A DNA stretch of 64,000 bases from Savagea serpentis. Lineage in GTDB: Bacteria > Bacillota > Bacilli > Bacillales_A > Planococcaceae. The notes beneath the pieces were generated by a model. That model did no database searches, was not told the origin of the DNA, and saw nothing but the letters and a program-made list of their open reading frames with translations. Location: positions 1,054,001 through 1,118,000 of the forward strand of contig NZ_JADKPV010000001.1 of the NCBI RefSeq assembly GCF_015351395.1, written 5' to 3'. This document shows, piece after piece, positions 9,111 to 18,254 of the stretch (position 1 is the first letter of the stretch; each line of letters starts with the position of its first letter). Made by a program: the position numbers and the translations under genes.

Positions 9111-10127
9111 TTAACGAGTTTGCATTTTTTTAATGAGTTCAAAATTATCGAGCGCTTTCCCGGTTCCGATTGCTACACAGTCCAGTGGTTCTTCGGCGAT
9201 AAATACAGGCATATTCGTCTCGTCTGAAATGACACGATCTAAGTTTTTAAGCAATGCGCCACCTCCTGTAAGAACGATGCCGCGCTCCATAACGTCTGCA
9301 GCCAATTCTGGTGGTGTCGCTTCAAGCGTCTTCTTCACACCTTCAATAATTTGAGCGATTGCTTCTTTCAATGCGCTCGTAATTTCAGTCGAATTCACTT
9401 CTAACGTTTTTGGTAAGCCTGTTAATAAATCACGACCGCGAATATCCATCGTTTCTTCAACATCTAATTCTTTCGCTGATCCGATTTCCATTTTAATCGC
9501 TTCCGCTGTACGCTCGCCGATTGTTAAATTATAATGCTTGCGAATATATGCGATAATCGAATGATCCATCACATCTCCACCTACACGAATCGAATCGCTC
9601 GTGACGATACCACCGAGTGAAATAACAGCTACTTCTGTCGTTCCGCCACCGATATCAACGACCATACTTCCCGTTGGCTCCCATACAGGCAAGCTTGCTC
9701 CAATTGCTGCTGCAAATGGCTCTTCAATCGTGAAAGCATCTTTCGCTCCCGCTTGGCGTGCCGCATCGATTACTGCACGTTGTTCTACAGATGTAATCCC
9801 GAACGGAACACAAATCATAACATTCGGCTTTTTCCATGCGCCACCTGCTACTTTTGCTGCTTCTGTCATATAATGCTCTAACATCGCTTTCGTAATTTCA
9901 AAATCTGCAATGACGCCATCTTTCATCGGGCGTGTTGCCACGATTGAACCTGGTGTACGACCAATCATATTACGCGCCGCGCTACCTACTGCTACAATTT
10001 CATTCGTATTTAAGTTTTTCGCAACCACCGATGGTTCGCGTAAAACAATCCCTTTTCCTTTAATAAAAACTAGTGTATTTGCTGTGCCGAGGTCAATCCC
10101 GACGTCTTTTCCTCCGAATCCAAACAA
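9111..10127 (-). CDS. mreB: Actin-like rod shape protein MreB
   Basis: MreB (338 residues) forms membrane-associated filaments that direct cell elongation. Visible motifs are [10 protein letters not shown] (phosphate 1), [25 protein letters not shown] (phosphate 2) and [12 protein letters not shown] (adenosine). The reading frame begins with a TTG at 10127, with AGGAGAAAGGAAG upstream, so this key morphogenetic gene uses a non-ATG start. A TATAAT promoter stands upstream in the gap after radC, which may give mreBCD-minCD its own expression apart from maf-radC. Confidence 0.96.
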   Translation of the reverse strand: MFGFGGKDVGIDLGTANTLVFIKGKGIVLREPSVVAKNLNTNEIVAVGSAARNMIGRTPGSIVATRPMKDGVIADFEITKAMLEHYMTEAAKVAGGAWKKPNVMICVPFGITSVEQRAVIDAARQAGAKDAFTIEEPFAAAIGASLPVWEPTGSMVVDIGGGTTEVAVISLGGIVTSDSIRVGGDVMDHSIIAYIRKHYNLTIGERTAEAIKMEIGSAKELDVEETMDIRGRDLLTGLPKTLEVNSTEITSALKEAIAQIIEGVKKTLEATPPELAADVMERGIVLTGGGALLKNLDRVISDETNMPVFIAEEPLDCVAIGTGKALDNFELIKKMQTR

Positions 10128-10185
10128 ATGAGTTCTTCCTTTCTCCTACGAGTACGTTCACTCTTCATCAATTACTACATGAAAC

Positions 10186-10214
10186 ATTATATAGGAAAGA
10201 TGAATAAATTTACA
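10186..10214 (-). promoter_or_regulatory. Candidate promoter of mreBCD-minCD
   Basis: On the minus strand TGTAAA, a 17-base spacer and a perfect TATAAT lie in the 90-base gap between radC and mreB, about 60 bases before the mreB TTG start. Confidence 0.5.
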
Positions 10215-10217
10215 GTG

Positions 10218-10916
10218 TCACATATACCCTTTCTCTTTTAAACTTACAAAATTAAAATTTCCGATAATAATATGGTCGATTACTTCGATTCCAATAATGC
10301 GCCCCGCGTCTACGAGTCGCTTCGTCACTTCAATGTCTTCCGGACTTGGATCTGGTATACCAGAAGGATGATTGTGCATGACGATGATAGAAGCTGCTGC
10401 TCGTTTCACTGCTTCTTTAAATAATTCACGCGGATGAACGATGGATGAATTTAACCCACCGATGAAAATCGTTTGTTTATGCAGGATTTCATTTTTTACA
10501 TTGAGAAACAATGCGACAAAATGTTCCTGCTCTAAACCTGATAACTCTGTCATCATATACGATGCGGCATCTTTTGGCGAGCGAATCGTATAACGTTCTT
10601 CCTCTTGCTTACTCAAAACACGACGTCCAAGCTCAATCGCCGCCAATATTTGGACCGCTTTCGCCTCTCCGATTCCTTTTACATTCATCAATTCTTCTAT
10701 CGTCACGTGACGCAATTGCTGAATCATACCAAATTGCTTCAACAATTCATTCGATAAATGGAAGACAGACTGCTCTTTCGTCCCTGTGCGCAATAAAATG
10801 GCGATAAGTTCTTGATTGGATAAGCTCGTCGCTCCTTGACGGATGAGACGTTCGCGCGGACGGTCTGCTCTGCGCAAATCACGAATCATCAACAACTCTT
10901 TTTCATGTGTAGGCAT
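10218..10916 (-). CDS. radC: RadC family JAB/MPN-domain protein
   Basis: The 232-residue protein has an N-terminal helix-hairpin-helix-like UPF0758 region (VKGIGEAKAVQI near residues 75-86) and a C-terminal JAB/MPN metalloprotease-like domain with the zinc motif HNHPSGIPDPSPED. RadC proteins were named for DNA repair, but a true repair activity is doubtful; some have roles in transformation or as mobile-element antirestriction-like proteins. The ATG at 10916 follows AGGTGA at the best spacing. It overlaps the 3' end of maf, as in the conserved maf-radC-mreB order of Bacillales. Confidence 0.93.
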   Translation of the reverse strand: MPTHEKELLMIRDLRRADRPRERLIRQGATSLSNQELIAILLRTGTKEQSVFHLSNELLKQFGMIQQLRHVTIEELMNVKGIGEAKAVQILAAIELGRRVLSKQEEERYTIRSPKDAASYMMTELSGLEQEHFVALFLNVKNEILHKQTIFIGGLNSSIVHPRELFKEAVKRAAASIIVMHNHPSGIPDPSPEDIEVTKRLVDAGRIIGIEVIDHIIIGNFNFVSLKEKGYM

Positions 10917-11508
10917 GGACATCACCTATCGTAATGAGTTGTAATGCTCGCAGTTCACGCACCAGTCTCGTGAGGGGTAGACCGACGACATTATGGTAAT
11001 CTCCTTCGATTTTCGCAACGCATAACGCGCCGAGCGTCTGAATACCATAAGCACCTGCTTTATCTAAACTATCACCTGTTTCCACATATGCACGAATCAT
11101 CGCTTCATCGAGCGCATGGAAATGGACGATTGTTCTTTCATAAAAGCGGTGCGTTTGTCCTTCGTACGAAATGGCGACTCCTGTCATGACATCATGCGTC
11201 CTGCCACTGAGCAAGCGCAAATAAAATGCCGCCTCTTCTTTCGTTTTAGGCTTAGGCAATAACTTTCCTTGTAAAGACACAATCGTATCCGCACCGATGA
11301 CGACCTTGTCTCGATGATTTTCCGCAACCGCTTCCGCTTTCCCTTGCGCTAAACGCATGACATAATTTTCGACGGATTCATCCGCTTGACGCCCACCTTC
11401 CTCCATATTAGAGACGACGATTTCAAAAGGAAGTTCCAACATTCCAAAAATCTCTTTTCTTCTCGGTGATTGTGAAGCGATCATCCACTTTTTATCTGTT
11501 TGTAACAT
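10903..11508 (-). CDS. maf: Maf nucleotide pyrophosphatase (dTTP/UTP type)
   Basis: Maf (201 residues) hydrolyses dTTP, UTP and modified nucleotides to monophosphates and, when overproduced in B. subtilis, inhibits septation. Motifs: ASQSPRRKEI near the N-terminus, VIGADTIVSL, the KPKTKEEA loop, SGRTHDVMTGV and GAYGIQ near residue 155. The ATG at 11508 is chosen because the one at 11514 is too close to GAGGAG. It heads the maf-radC-mre-min series. In B. subtilis spoIIB and comC lie just upstream; here a type IV pilus locus does. Confidence 0.94.
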   Translation of the reverse strand: MLQTDKKWMIASQSPRRKEIFGMLELPFEIVVSNMEEGGRQADESVENYVMRLAQGKAEAVAENHRDKVVIGADTIVSLQGKLLPKPKTKEEAAFYLRLLSGRTHDVMTGVAISYEGQTHRFYERTIVHFHALDEAMIRAYVETGDSLDKAGAYGIQTLGALCVAKIEGDYHNVVGLPLTRLVRELRALQLITIGDVHAYT

Positions 11509-11653
11509 GAACATTCTCCTCTCTACTTCATTATAAATGTTTCAAAATATTTTATGATTTTTTGTTCAATTTTAAGTTTCAAAAGGAGAATCATAGACAT
11601 TATTCCCTTATTTAAAAACTTTTCCAATACTATTCTAATAATACCACAGCATG

Positions 11654-11662
11654 TGATATAAT
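11654..11662 (+). promoter_or_regulatory. Extended -10 promoter of the minor pilin operon
   Basis: TGATATAAT gives a perfect extended -10 (TG-N-TATAAT) about 30 bases before the first minor-pilin gene. No good -35 is seen, as is usual for extended -10 promoters. It reads away from maf. Confidence 0.6.
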
Positions 11663-11689
11663 AACTATTTATAAGGAGTTTAAATAAAA

Positions 11690-12211
11690 ATGGGGGGATA
11701 TTTTTTGAATAAACAGGAAAAAGGTTTCACATTAATCGAAGTTTCAGCAGCTCTATTAATCATCTCTTTTATTTTATTAGGTATTTTATCATTGATGCAA
11801 TCTACTAAAAAGCTATCAGCTGAAAACGTTGACCAACTCGTCATGACAAGTTTCGCGACAGGGAGTTTAAAACGCTTTTTAGATCATCCAGAACTTTATA
11901 TCCCAACGGATGCCATCATCGACTCTTCGTGCAATAAAGTTAAAAAAATAAATTGTTACTTCGATACTCTCAAATTTCCAAGTTCATTCGATGTCAATCA
12001 CCCTAGCATTTCGAAAGATTTATATCACTTGCAAGCTAACGATCAAAACTACTTTTTAAAAATTACATTAACACAAGATGTTTCTGAAAAAAACAAAGAA
12101 CTGATTAATGTAGTTCTATTTGTATCAAAAGATCAAAATTTTAATAAAGGTCGCGTAAAAGTGGAGGGATATTTAAGCTATGCTGAAAATAAAGAAGCGC
12201 CTAAAAATTAA
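11690..12211 (+). CDS. Type IV minor prepilin (PilV/PilE-like)
   Basis: The 173-residue protein carries a class III signal: a short charged leader ending NKQEKG, then FTLIEVSAALL, so the prepilin peptidase should cut after Gly and methylate Phe; Glu5 is present. A single hydrophobic helix follows, then a variable domain with two Cys (near residues 83 and 89) that may form a disulphide. The ATG at 11690 is 12 bases from AAGGAG; a TTG at 11705 (leader MNKQEKG) after GGGGGGA is an equally good start. It is first of three overlapping plus-strand genes. Base composition is clearly more AT-rich than the housekeeping flanks. Confidence 0.8.
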   Translation: MGGYFLNKQEKGFTLIEVSAALLIISFILLGILSLMQSTKKLSAENVDQLVMTSFATGSLKRFLDHPELYIPTDAIIDSSCNKVKKINCYFDTLKFPSSFDVNHPSISKDLYHLQANDQNYFLKITLTQDVSEKNKELINVVLFVSKDQNFNKGRVKVEGYLSYAENKEAPKN

Positions 12212-12803
12212 ACATGATTTAAGGAAAGCAGAAGGATTTACTTTAGTCGAAGTGACAATCGCCCTCGCCCTTCTAAGTGTCATCGCTATTTTTTCCTTCG
12301 CTAGTTTATACTATTTCTCAGAATATAATAAGCGAGTCCAAGAAGAAAGTGAGATACATCGTGAAGCTAACTTAATCATCTCCTCAATCATCGACGATAT
12401 GTTTCCAGTAAAAGACAATGAACTCGACCTTACGAAAAATAAAAGTGTGTTTTTAAATAATACGGAAAAAGAACCAATTAACACGAGATTTGTAGTTCAA
12501 CCAAAGACAAAAGAGAACCCATCTATACTACCTTCTTTTCAAGTAGGTTTTACACCTGAAGGAGTTCAACTAAAAGATCAAACGTTAAATACAACCTATT
12601 TAGTTACACCTCCAAACACAGAAGAGGGAGAGTTTTCTTACATTGAACAAATTGACAGTTCTAACCATTACAAAATCTTTTTAAAAATGAAAGGAGAATA
12701 TACTGCACCTACATTTACAACTTATTTGCGTCTAATTGAAGAAGTAGATTTTAATACGAAAGGGGAAGAGGTAAAAAATGAACAAATATATAAAAGAAAA
12801 TAA
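12180..12803 (+). CDS. Type IV minor prepilin (PilW-like)
   Basis: The 207-residue protein has a basic leader ending RKAEG, then FTLVEVTIALALLSV, giving a clear prepilin peptidase site with Glu5 and the amphipathic N-terminal helix of pilins. The remaining domain (about residues 60-207) is polar and not recognisable. It starts inside the end of the upstream pilin gene and its own end overlaps the start of the next, so the three should be translated as one coupled unit. Likely a minor pilin that primes or caps the pilus. Confidence 0.8.
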   Translation: MLKIKKRLKIKHDLRKAEGFTLVEVTIALALLSVIAIFSFASLYYFSEYNKRVQEESEIHREANLIISSIIDDMFPVKDNELDLTKNKSVFLNNTEKEPINTRFVVQPKTKENPSILPSFQVGFTPEGVQLKDQTLNTTYLVTPPNTEEGEFSYIEQIDSSNHYKIFLKMKGEYTAPTFTTYLRLIEEVDFNTKGEEVKNEQIYKRK

Positions 12804-14490
12804 TGGCTTCGGCTTCTTTTTAACATTTTTAATATTAGCTCTAGGGATTATCATTAGTACGACGCTTCTTATGACGGTTATGACAGATTCTAAAGCGACA
12901 TCTAAAAATTTAGGGAAGACGCAAGCGAAAGACTTAGCCATAAAAGGTGTTGAATCAGCAGCCTATTCTTTAAACGAAGAAATTAGTAAAAATTTCAAAA
13001 ATAAAAAAGCTGGGATTAGCTACGATGAATATATCAAGTTATTGAATGAAGAATTTAAAAAAAGACTTTGTACGACGAATGAACACTTTCAATCAGCTAG
13101 CGAAACAGGGACTTTTGAAGTTTGTATCGATGGCGAGCCCGAACTTTATAAATACGGGGAAATCGATTATAAAAGCGCAACTTATAAAGTGAAATTTAAA
13201 TCGACTGGTATTAGTAAAAGCGGAGAAACAGAAACGACTTATAAAACGATGTTGATCGGATCAGAAGGATTTCCTGAAGCTTTACGATTTGCATTAAGTA
13301 CTTACAACTTCAATAATACCAAGAGAAATGGTAATGGTAATTTATATTTACATGGCTCGACTGACATTCAAGGAGATATAAAAGTTGATCAAGACTTAAT
13401 TGTTTCATCATTCGGTTCCTATTTAATGGGCCAAAGATACTGGATCGAAACAGGTTTACCTATGATTTCTCCTATAGGAAACAATGATTTTTCAAAAATT
13501 ACGGTTGGAGGAAATTTATATCGATATAAAAACCCTACTCCGCTACGCTATAACTATACAGGAAATGAAGTGTATCTCAACCATATCTCTCAAAGTTATT
13601 TTAACTCTCGAGATTATATTGAAACTAAAAATATCGAAGATTTATTCAGAACTAAAAAGAAAGGACAAGTGCTACGTGTCACAAGAGAAGGTACACGCAA
13701 CGCAATAGATATCGGACAACAAATACAAATTAATCAAATACTACCTTCAACACTGAAAGAATATAATTTACACCTTAATCAAATTCAAACTTGTCGGGAT
13801 GGTCGGTCTTCTTACAAATGCTATACATCCCAGCCTAAAACATATAGTTTCAACCATGATGAAAGTCGTGTTTTTGTAAAAGGTCAACTCTACATTGGTC
13901 ATCCGAATAACGCACCAAAAGCTCAGCTTACAGTACAAGGAAACTCCAACACTGGATTAGGTGTAACATTTTATGTAGAGGGAGATGTCATTATCAATAA
14001 TGTAAATTTGACATCAAATATGCTCATTTATACGACTGGGAAAGTAACAATTCGTGAATCCACTATTAAAGGCGTTAATCTGTCTTCAAGTCCTGATTCT
14101 GAAATTCAAAAACTCGAAAGTGGAACATTAATTATTTTTGCAAAACAAAATATTGATATAGCAAACAACTCACTATATTCCAATACCCCCTCTCAGATTA
14201 AAGGATTTTTCTTAACGGAAGAAAACATTGAAATGTATGGAGCAGGTTCTAACATTGAATTGAATGGTGGTATTTCAGCTAACCGGATTGTTTTAAATAC
14301 ATTAAGTGCGCGCTTCCCTAATGAAAATAAAGCGGATAACGACTATACATCCTATGTTTCTTCCAACAATGAGCCACGTTTAAAAGTACATTACGACCCG
14401 TATTTAATCGAATCATACTTAAAACTATACCCACCAGAGCCAGTCTTCTACGGTCCAGATGTGCCCATCGAATACGAAATTGCTTCATAA
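12778..14490 (+). CDS. Large pilus-associated protein with PilX-like N-terminus and beta-helix-like C-terminal half
   Basis: The 570-residue protein begins with a pilin-like hydrophobic helix after NNGFGFFLTFLIL but lacks Glu5, as in PilX/GspK-like tip proteins. A middle region follows and then, from about residue 375, a segment of short beta repeats (TVQGNSNTGLGVTFYVEGD, NMLIYTTGKVTIRESTI and similar) that looks like a polymer-forming beta-helix as in DUF7305-type proteins. It is the third gene of the minor pilin unit, much larger than a normal minor pilin, and a good candidate for a pilus-tip adhesin. Sequence is AT-rich with codon use unlike the flanking housekeeping genes. Function is inferred. 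Confidence 0.7.
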   Translation: MNKYIKENNGFGFFLTFLILALGIIISTTLLMTVMTDSKATSKNLGKTQAKDLAIKGVESAAYSLNEEISKNFKNKKAGISYDEYIKLLNEEFKKRLCTTNEHFQSASETGTFEVCIDGEPELYKYGEIDYKSATYKVKFKSTGISKSGETETTYKTMLIGSEGFPEALRFALSTYNFNNTKRNGNGNLYLHGSTDIQGDIKVDQDLIVSSFGSYLMGQRYWIETGLPMISPIGNNDFSKITVGGNLYRYKNPTPLRYNYTGNEVYLNHISQSYFNSRDYIETKNIEDLFRTKKKGQVLRVTREGTRNAIDIGQQIQINQILPSTLKEYNLHLNQIQTCRDGRSSYKCYTSQPKTYSFNHDESRVFVKGQLYIGHPNNAPKAQLTVQGNSNTGLGVTFYVEGDVIINNVNLTSNMLIYTTGKVTIRESTIKGVNLSSSPDSEIQKLESGTLIIFAKQNIDIANNSLYSNTPSQIKGFFLTEENIEMYGAGSNIELNGGISANRIVLNTLSARFPNENKADNDYTSYVSSNNEPRLKVHYDPYLIESYLKLYPPEPVFYGPDVPIEYEIAS

Positions 14491-14492
14491 CG

Positions 14493-14532
14493 AAAAAGCT
14501 TAGGCGCTCAATAAGAGCACCTAAGCTTTTTA
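14493..14532. terminator. Bidirectional terminator between the two pilus operons
   Basis: AAAAAGCTTAGG and CCTAAGCTTTTT form a long stem flanked by A and T runs on both sides, serving both the plus-strand minor pilin unit and the minus-strand prepilin peptidase gene. Confidence 0.85.
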
Positions 14533-15282
14533 AAATAAACGTAAATACCAGTCAATCATCTGTTCCCCGTATATGTAGGAGATCCATGCACCTAATGCGA
14601 TGGCAGGACCGAATGGAATCGGAACGCGTCTTTTTTGTTTTCGCTTCGCTAAAATGAATGCACCGTATCCTAATGCGATAAGTGATGCTAAAAAAAGACT
14701 GAGTAACGTATTCCACACACCGAGTACGAGACCGAGCACGGCGTACAACTTAATATCTCCGCCCCCCATACCGCCTTTCGATAGGATCGCAATCAACAGA
14801 AGTAAGCTAAATCCGACAGCACTTCCTACGAACGCATACCACCAAGGATCGAGGGGACTCATCCATCGCAATGCGATAAATAAGACAAATGCTGGATAAA
14901 CGATTTTATTCGGAATAAGCATGTAAGCGATATCCGAGACTGTCATGATGACGAGTAATGATGCAAATAGTAATGCAACAATGAGTTCTTTTGAAAATCC
15001 AAAAATTGCGTAACTATGCATAAACAATAAACCTGTCATCAGTTCCATAAACGGATAAATTGGAGAAATTTTTGTTTTACATTTCCGACAACGTCCCTTT
15101 AATAAAAGATAAGAAAAAATAGGAACGAGATCAATAGCTGTTAAGCGCCGATCGCATACAGTACAATGTGACGGCGGTGAAACGACTGACTCTCCCTTCG
15201 GAACTCGCAGCCCCACCACATTATAAAATGAACCGAAAATTACGCCAAAAAGGAAGAAGACGAGCATATTGTACATTTCCAT
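14530..15282 (-). CDS. pilD: Type IV prepilin peptidase/N-methyltransferase
   Basis: This 250-residue membrane enzyme cuts prepilin leaders after Gly and N-methylates the new N-terminus. The cytoplasmic zinc site is complete (CTVC near residue 40 and CRKC near 65). The two catalytic aspartates of the GxGD-type peptidase are seen in VSDIAYMLIPN and GMGGGDIKLY. About eight membrane helices are predicted. It ends the pilus operon, one base after the pilO stop. It corresponds to comC of B. subtilis, which sits at the same place before maf, so it may also process competence pseudopilins. Confidence 0.94.
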   Translation of the reverse strand: MEMYNMLVFFLFGVIFGSFYNVVGLRVPKGESVVSPPSHCTVCDRRLTAIDLVPIFSYLLLKGRCRKCKTKISPIYPFMELMTGLLFMHSYAIFGFSKELIVALLFASLLVIMTVSDIAYMLIPNKIVYPAFVLFIALRWMSPLDPWWYAFVGSAVGFSLLLLIAILSKGGMGGGDIKLYAVLGLVLGVWNTLLSLFLASLIALGYGAFILAKRKQKRRVPIPFGPAIALGAWISYIYGEQMIDWYLRLF

Positions 15283-15283
15283 A

Positions 15284-15979
15284 CTACTCGACTCCTCCTT
15301 CGTAATAAAATGTCATCATTTCAAAATTCGCTTGAACCGAATACGGGGCCTCTTGCGCTTTTTCCAATTCATCTTGCTCTGTAAATTGAACGGATCCTAT
15401 TTTTATCGCGCGCTCCCCATTTTCAATGAGTCGCATAAATTTCACGAGTTCGTCTGCATTTTTAAACCGTGCATCGACAGTGAACGATACAATTTCTAAC
15501 TGCTCTGGTAGAAGTGTTAAATCGATGGTCATTCTTTGTGCCTCTTCTCCTTCATCCTCTACCTGCTCTTCAATATGTTCTGGCGTTTCACCATCTTCTT
15601 CTGTAGATGATTCTTCCTCTTTTTCTTCTAGTAATCCACTATCTAATACGGAATTTCCAAAGTCATCAAATGTGACCGCATCAATTTTACTTACTGTCAT
15701 ATATTCAACCGCTTCTATCGCATTCATAATCCCTTGATAATCGCGTTTCTCTGGTAATATTTGTCTTAATTTAAATGTAGAAATTGGTGTTTTTTGCAAT
15801 TGTTCTAATTGAATACGTTCTTCTTTTAACTGAGTAATGGTAGAAGACGTCGTTTCATTCATCGTGCGCTGAGCAGCTACTTCTTCTTTCTTCGGCAATA
15901 GTAAAAAATAATATAAAGCTGCTACAATCCCCACAATGAGCATCGTACTAAGTAACGCAACAGTACGGTTATTTTGCAA
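15284..15979 (-). CDS. pilO: PilO-like type IV pilus alignment protein
   Basis: About 231 residues: a short N-terminus, one transmembrane helix (residues about 8-30), a coiled coil near 40-70, then an extracytoplasmic domain whose centre is strongly acidic (EEKEEESSTEEDGETPE), and a C-terminal ferredoxin-like fold region. Topology and its place after PilM and PilN support PilO, which links the cytoplasmic platform to the pilus base. No ATG is present: GTG at 15988 and TTG at 15979 compete; the TTG is better placed after AGGTGA. Sequence identity to Gram-negative PilO is low; the call rests largely on order. Confidence 0.75.
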   Translation of the reverse strand: MQNNRTVALLSTMLIVGIVAALYYFLLLPKKEEVAAQRTMNETTSSTITQLKEERIQLEQLQKTPISTFKLRQILPEKRDYQGIMNAIEAVEYMTVSKIDAVTFDDFGNSVLDSGLLEEKEEESSTEEDGETPEHIEEQVEDEGEEAQRMTIDLTLLPEQLEIVSFTVDARFKNADELVKFMRLIENGERAIKIGSVQFTEQDELEKAQEAPYSVQANFEMMTFYYEGGVE

Positions 15980-16580
15980 TCGGATCACCTACTTGCTCTT
16001 TTAAATAATCCTCATCTAATTCAATGAGGAACGTCGCTTGCACACGATCTTTCACATCGTAGTGTACGAGTTCTCCTTCTGTTTCTTCTTCATTTTCTTC
16101 ATCGAGCACTGTTTCCATCGTTTGTAACGAATCGATGGTCGATTCATAAACGAAAGGACTTTCTTGCAAATATGTTAAATAACGAGCGGCTTCTTCCATC
16201 GTTTCAAATGTCATCAGCAACTGCAATTGAGTATCTGTCAATTGATAATTGAGTACATGCATCGTTTTCGTTTTTAAACGATTGACCTCATCGATGATTG
16301 TGCTTGTCGGATATGAGATTGAACGAACGAAACGAACAGATTCCATTAATGTTTGAAGCTCACTACGATCTAATTGGTCAATGTCTTCCGTTAGACGATT
16401 CATCTCGGTAGACAATATGGTTGATTCTTCTTGTAGCGCTTTTACTTTTTTTCCTTCTTGTACGTATAAAAATCCAAGTACTACGAGCGCTAAAATGAGT
16501 ATTCCTCCGAACACGACGTACAATTTAGAAGATACTTCACTTTCTTGTTTCGGAGGAAGTAAGTTAATATTTGGAATCAC
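15969..16580 (-). CDS. pilN: PilN-like type IV pilus assembly protein
   Basis: The 203-residue protein begins IPNINLLPPKQES, the conserved N-terminal INLLP motif by which PilN docks into PilM. One transmembrane helix follows (about residues 20-41), then a coiled coil and a small extracytoplasmic domain. It starts with GTG at 16580, behind AGAGGTGA, overlapping the pilM stop by four bases, and overlaps pilO downstream; PilM, PilN and PilO should form the alignment complex. Confidence 0.85.
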   Translation of the reverse strand: MIPNINLLPPKQESEVSSKLYVVFGGILILALVVLGFLYVQEGKKVKALQEESTILSTEMNRLTEDIDQLDRSELQTLMESVRFVRSISYPTSTIIDEVNRLKTKTMHVLNYQLTDTQLQLLMTFETMEEAARYLTYLQESPFVYESTIDSLQTMETVLDEENEEETEGELVHYDVKDRVQATFLIELDEDYLKEQVGDPIAK

Positions 16581-17665
16581 AATTGTTCACCTCTCATTAA
16601 CATACCCGCTAATGCAACATGCTCTTTTTTAAACTGAGGGTGAATCGATTCCATCTGCTCGTCTGTCAGTAGTTGAATCGGTAATTGCATCGCATCTTTC
16701 ATCCTTTCCACTATAAATGAAAGGAGCGGGTTTGTTCCGATAACGACGAACTCTTCTACGCGAGCAGCCCCTTTATGAATCGAAAACTCATAAAACCCTA
16801 AAATTTGTTGTATTTCAAAAATAGGGTCAAGCAATGCACCTTCATACGCCGCCACTTCCCCTTCTACTTCATACTGTTGCTTTTCTCCATTATATGTCAC
16901 TTTAACGAGTGCTTCATCATAATCAATCGAATGATAACGTAAAAATTCAATACCTCGATCTGAGTAAATCGTAATAATGACTGCATTCGGTTGCCATTCT
17001 GCGATTAAATACGTCTTTCTTCGACGGATGATATTCAAATAACGAAGTGTACGAAGAATGCTTAATGCTCGAATATCGAGTACGGCCGGCTTTAATTTCG
17101 CATCTTCAAATGGCATTAACATATTCATCGCGGTATCGCTCGGTGTTGCAAATAAAATTGCTTCATGATCGCTTCCTACTTTCGGTTGCACATCAAAATA
17201 AGAATCCTCGAATGGTAAATGAATGGTTTGATTCAATTCAAGTGAGACATAATCGTACAGCGTTTCTTCTGTTACATCTTCGGGATATTCAATGATACGG
17301 TATAAAACGGATTTATCTGGAACGAAGGTGGATACTTCATAATTGCGCCATTTTCGTTCTTTTACAAGCGCTGCTAATTGCTCCGTAAAGGCGAATTCAT
17401 CTTGCACATATCCCTCTTTTAATATATCGGAAGAAAGGGGAATCGTATGAAGCGTTCCTTTCGCAACGTCTGCTTGGGCCATACTCCAAACCATAAGCAT
17501 ATTCCCTGGCATTTCTATAATCAATTGCTTTTTCTTTTGATGCGCTAACGTAATCGGAGCGATGAACGGTTCATTTGTTACAACATTCGTTTCATTTTCC
17601 TCTACTTCTTCTTTATTTTGTTTAGATAACTTTGGCCATTTCATTTGCTTCAATCGGTTGAACAA
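16577..17665 (-). CDS. pilM: PilM-like actin-fold type IV pilus assembly protein
   Basis: This protein of about 362 residues is soluble and FtsA/actin-like; segments such as YDYVSLELNQTIHLPFED and AEWQPNAVIITIYSDRG fit the PilM fold, though the nucleotide motifs are weak. It sits before pilN. The frame is open to an ATG at 17695 without a ribosome site; the TTG at 17665 follows AGAGGAG at good spacing and is preferred. A Lys/Glu-rich linker of about 40 residues precedes the folded core. Recognition rests on context with pilN and pilO plus fold-like features. Confidence 0.78.
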   Translation of the reverse strand: MFNRLKQMKWPKLSKQNKEEVEENETNVVTNEPFIAPITLAHQKKKQLIIEMPGNMLMVWSMAQADVAKGTLHTIPLSSDILKEGYVQDEFAFTEQLAALVKERKWRNYEVSTFVPDKSVLYRIIEYPEDVTEETLYDYVSLELNQTIHLPFEDSYFDVQPKVGSDHEAILFATPSDTAMNMLMPFEDAKLKPAVLDIRALSILRTLRYLNIIRRRKTYLIAEWQPNAVIITIYSDRGIEFLRYHSIDYDEALVKVTYNGEKQQYEVEGEVAAYEGALLDPIFEIQQILGFYEFSIHKGAARVEEFVVIGTNPLLSFIVERMKDAMQLPIQLLTDEQMESIHPQFKKEHVALAGMLMRGEQL

Positions 17666-17732
17666 TTCCTTCACTCCTCTCTCAATCGTTTCCATTCATA
17701 ACATGATACGTGAAGTTATCAAGTTATGAATA

Positions 17733-17757
17733 GAAACGACAGCTATACTGTCGTTTC
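17733..17757 (-). terminator. Hairpin after pilA (partial terminator or mRNA-stabilising stem)
   Basis: GAAACGACAG and CTGTCGTTTC form a perfect 10-bp stem with a 5-base loop just after the pilA stop. The T tract that follows on the minus strand is poor, so it may only weaken read-through into pilM or protect the pilA message. Confidence 0.55.
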
Positions 17758-17762
17758 TACTT

Positions 17763-18254
17763 TTAACTTCCTGCTGGTACTGTTGGATTTACTCCCTCTT
17801 TAAGGATATCTTTCCCTTTTTGTTTATCATTATTTATGGCTTGAATGGTTGCATCTTTAAATTCAATTGAAACTCCGTCCACTACTGCTGTTCCAGACAA
17901 TTTTAATTCTGCGCCTTCTGTATTTACCGTCCCGCTTGTAAATGCTCCTACTGTTTCTAGATAACCTTTATCCTTCAACGTATTGGCACCTTTACCATCT
18001 GTAACTTTTCCTTCATTAAATGTAGCAATCGGTACTCCTTTGTTTCCACCCTCATCCATTTTATGAAGTTGAGCAGCGTTTAAAATGTTTAATGCGTCTG
18101 ATTTGACTGCGTTGTATTTACTGTTCGTAATGATGTTCCCGATTGCTGGAATTGCAATTGCTGCGATAACTGCTAAGATGACGATTACTGCGAGTAATTC
18201 GATTAATGTTAAACCTTTTTCATTTTTCATGCGCTTTTTCATTGTTTGAAACAT
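17763..18254 (-). CDS. pilA: Major type IV pilin PilA (prepilin)
   Basis: The prepilin (163 residues from this start) has a charged leader ending KNEKG, then LTLIELLAVIVILAVIAAIAIPA, the classic cleavage site with Glu5 and a long N-terminal helix. The mature protein of about 149 residues has a small, polar globular head without Cys. The ATG at 18254 follows GAGGAGG. A second in-frame ATG at 18311, also behind a near-perfect site (AAAGGAGGTG), would add 19 residues to the leader. Located between pilC and pilM and followed by a hairpin, it is the likely major subunit; no other pilin gene stands in this operon. Confidence 0.9.
   Translation of the reverse strand: MFQTMKKRMKNEKGLTLIELLAVIVILAVIAAIAIPAIGNIITNSKYNAVKSDALNILNAAQLHKMDEGGNKGVPIATFNEGKVTDGKGANTLKDKGYLETVGAFTSGTVNTEGAELKLSGTAVVDGVSIEFKDATIQAINNDKQKGKDILKEGVNPTVPAGS

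Noticed and set aside
9133-9873. Open frames on the plus strand opposite mreB
   Set aside because: They are antisense to a strongly conserved gene, have no ribosome sites and their sequence is explained by codon bias of mreB.
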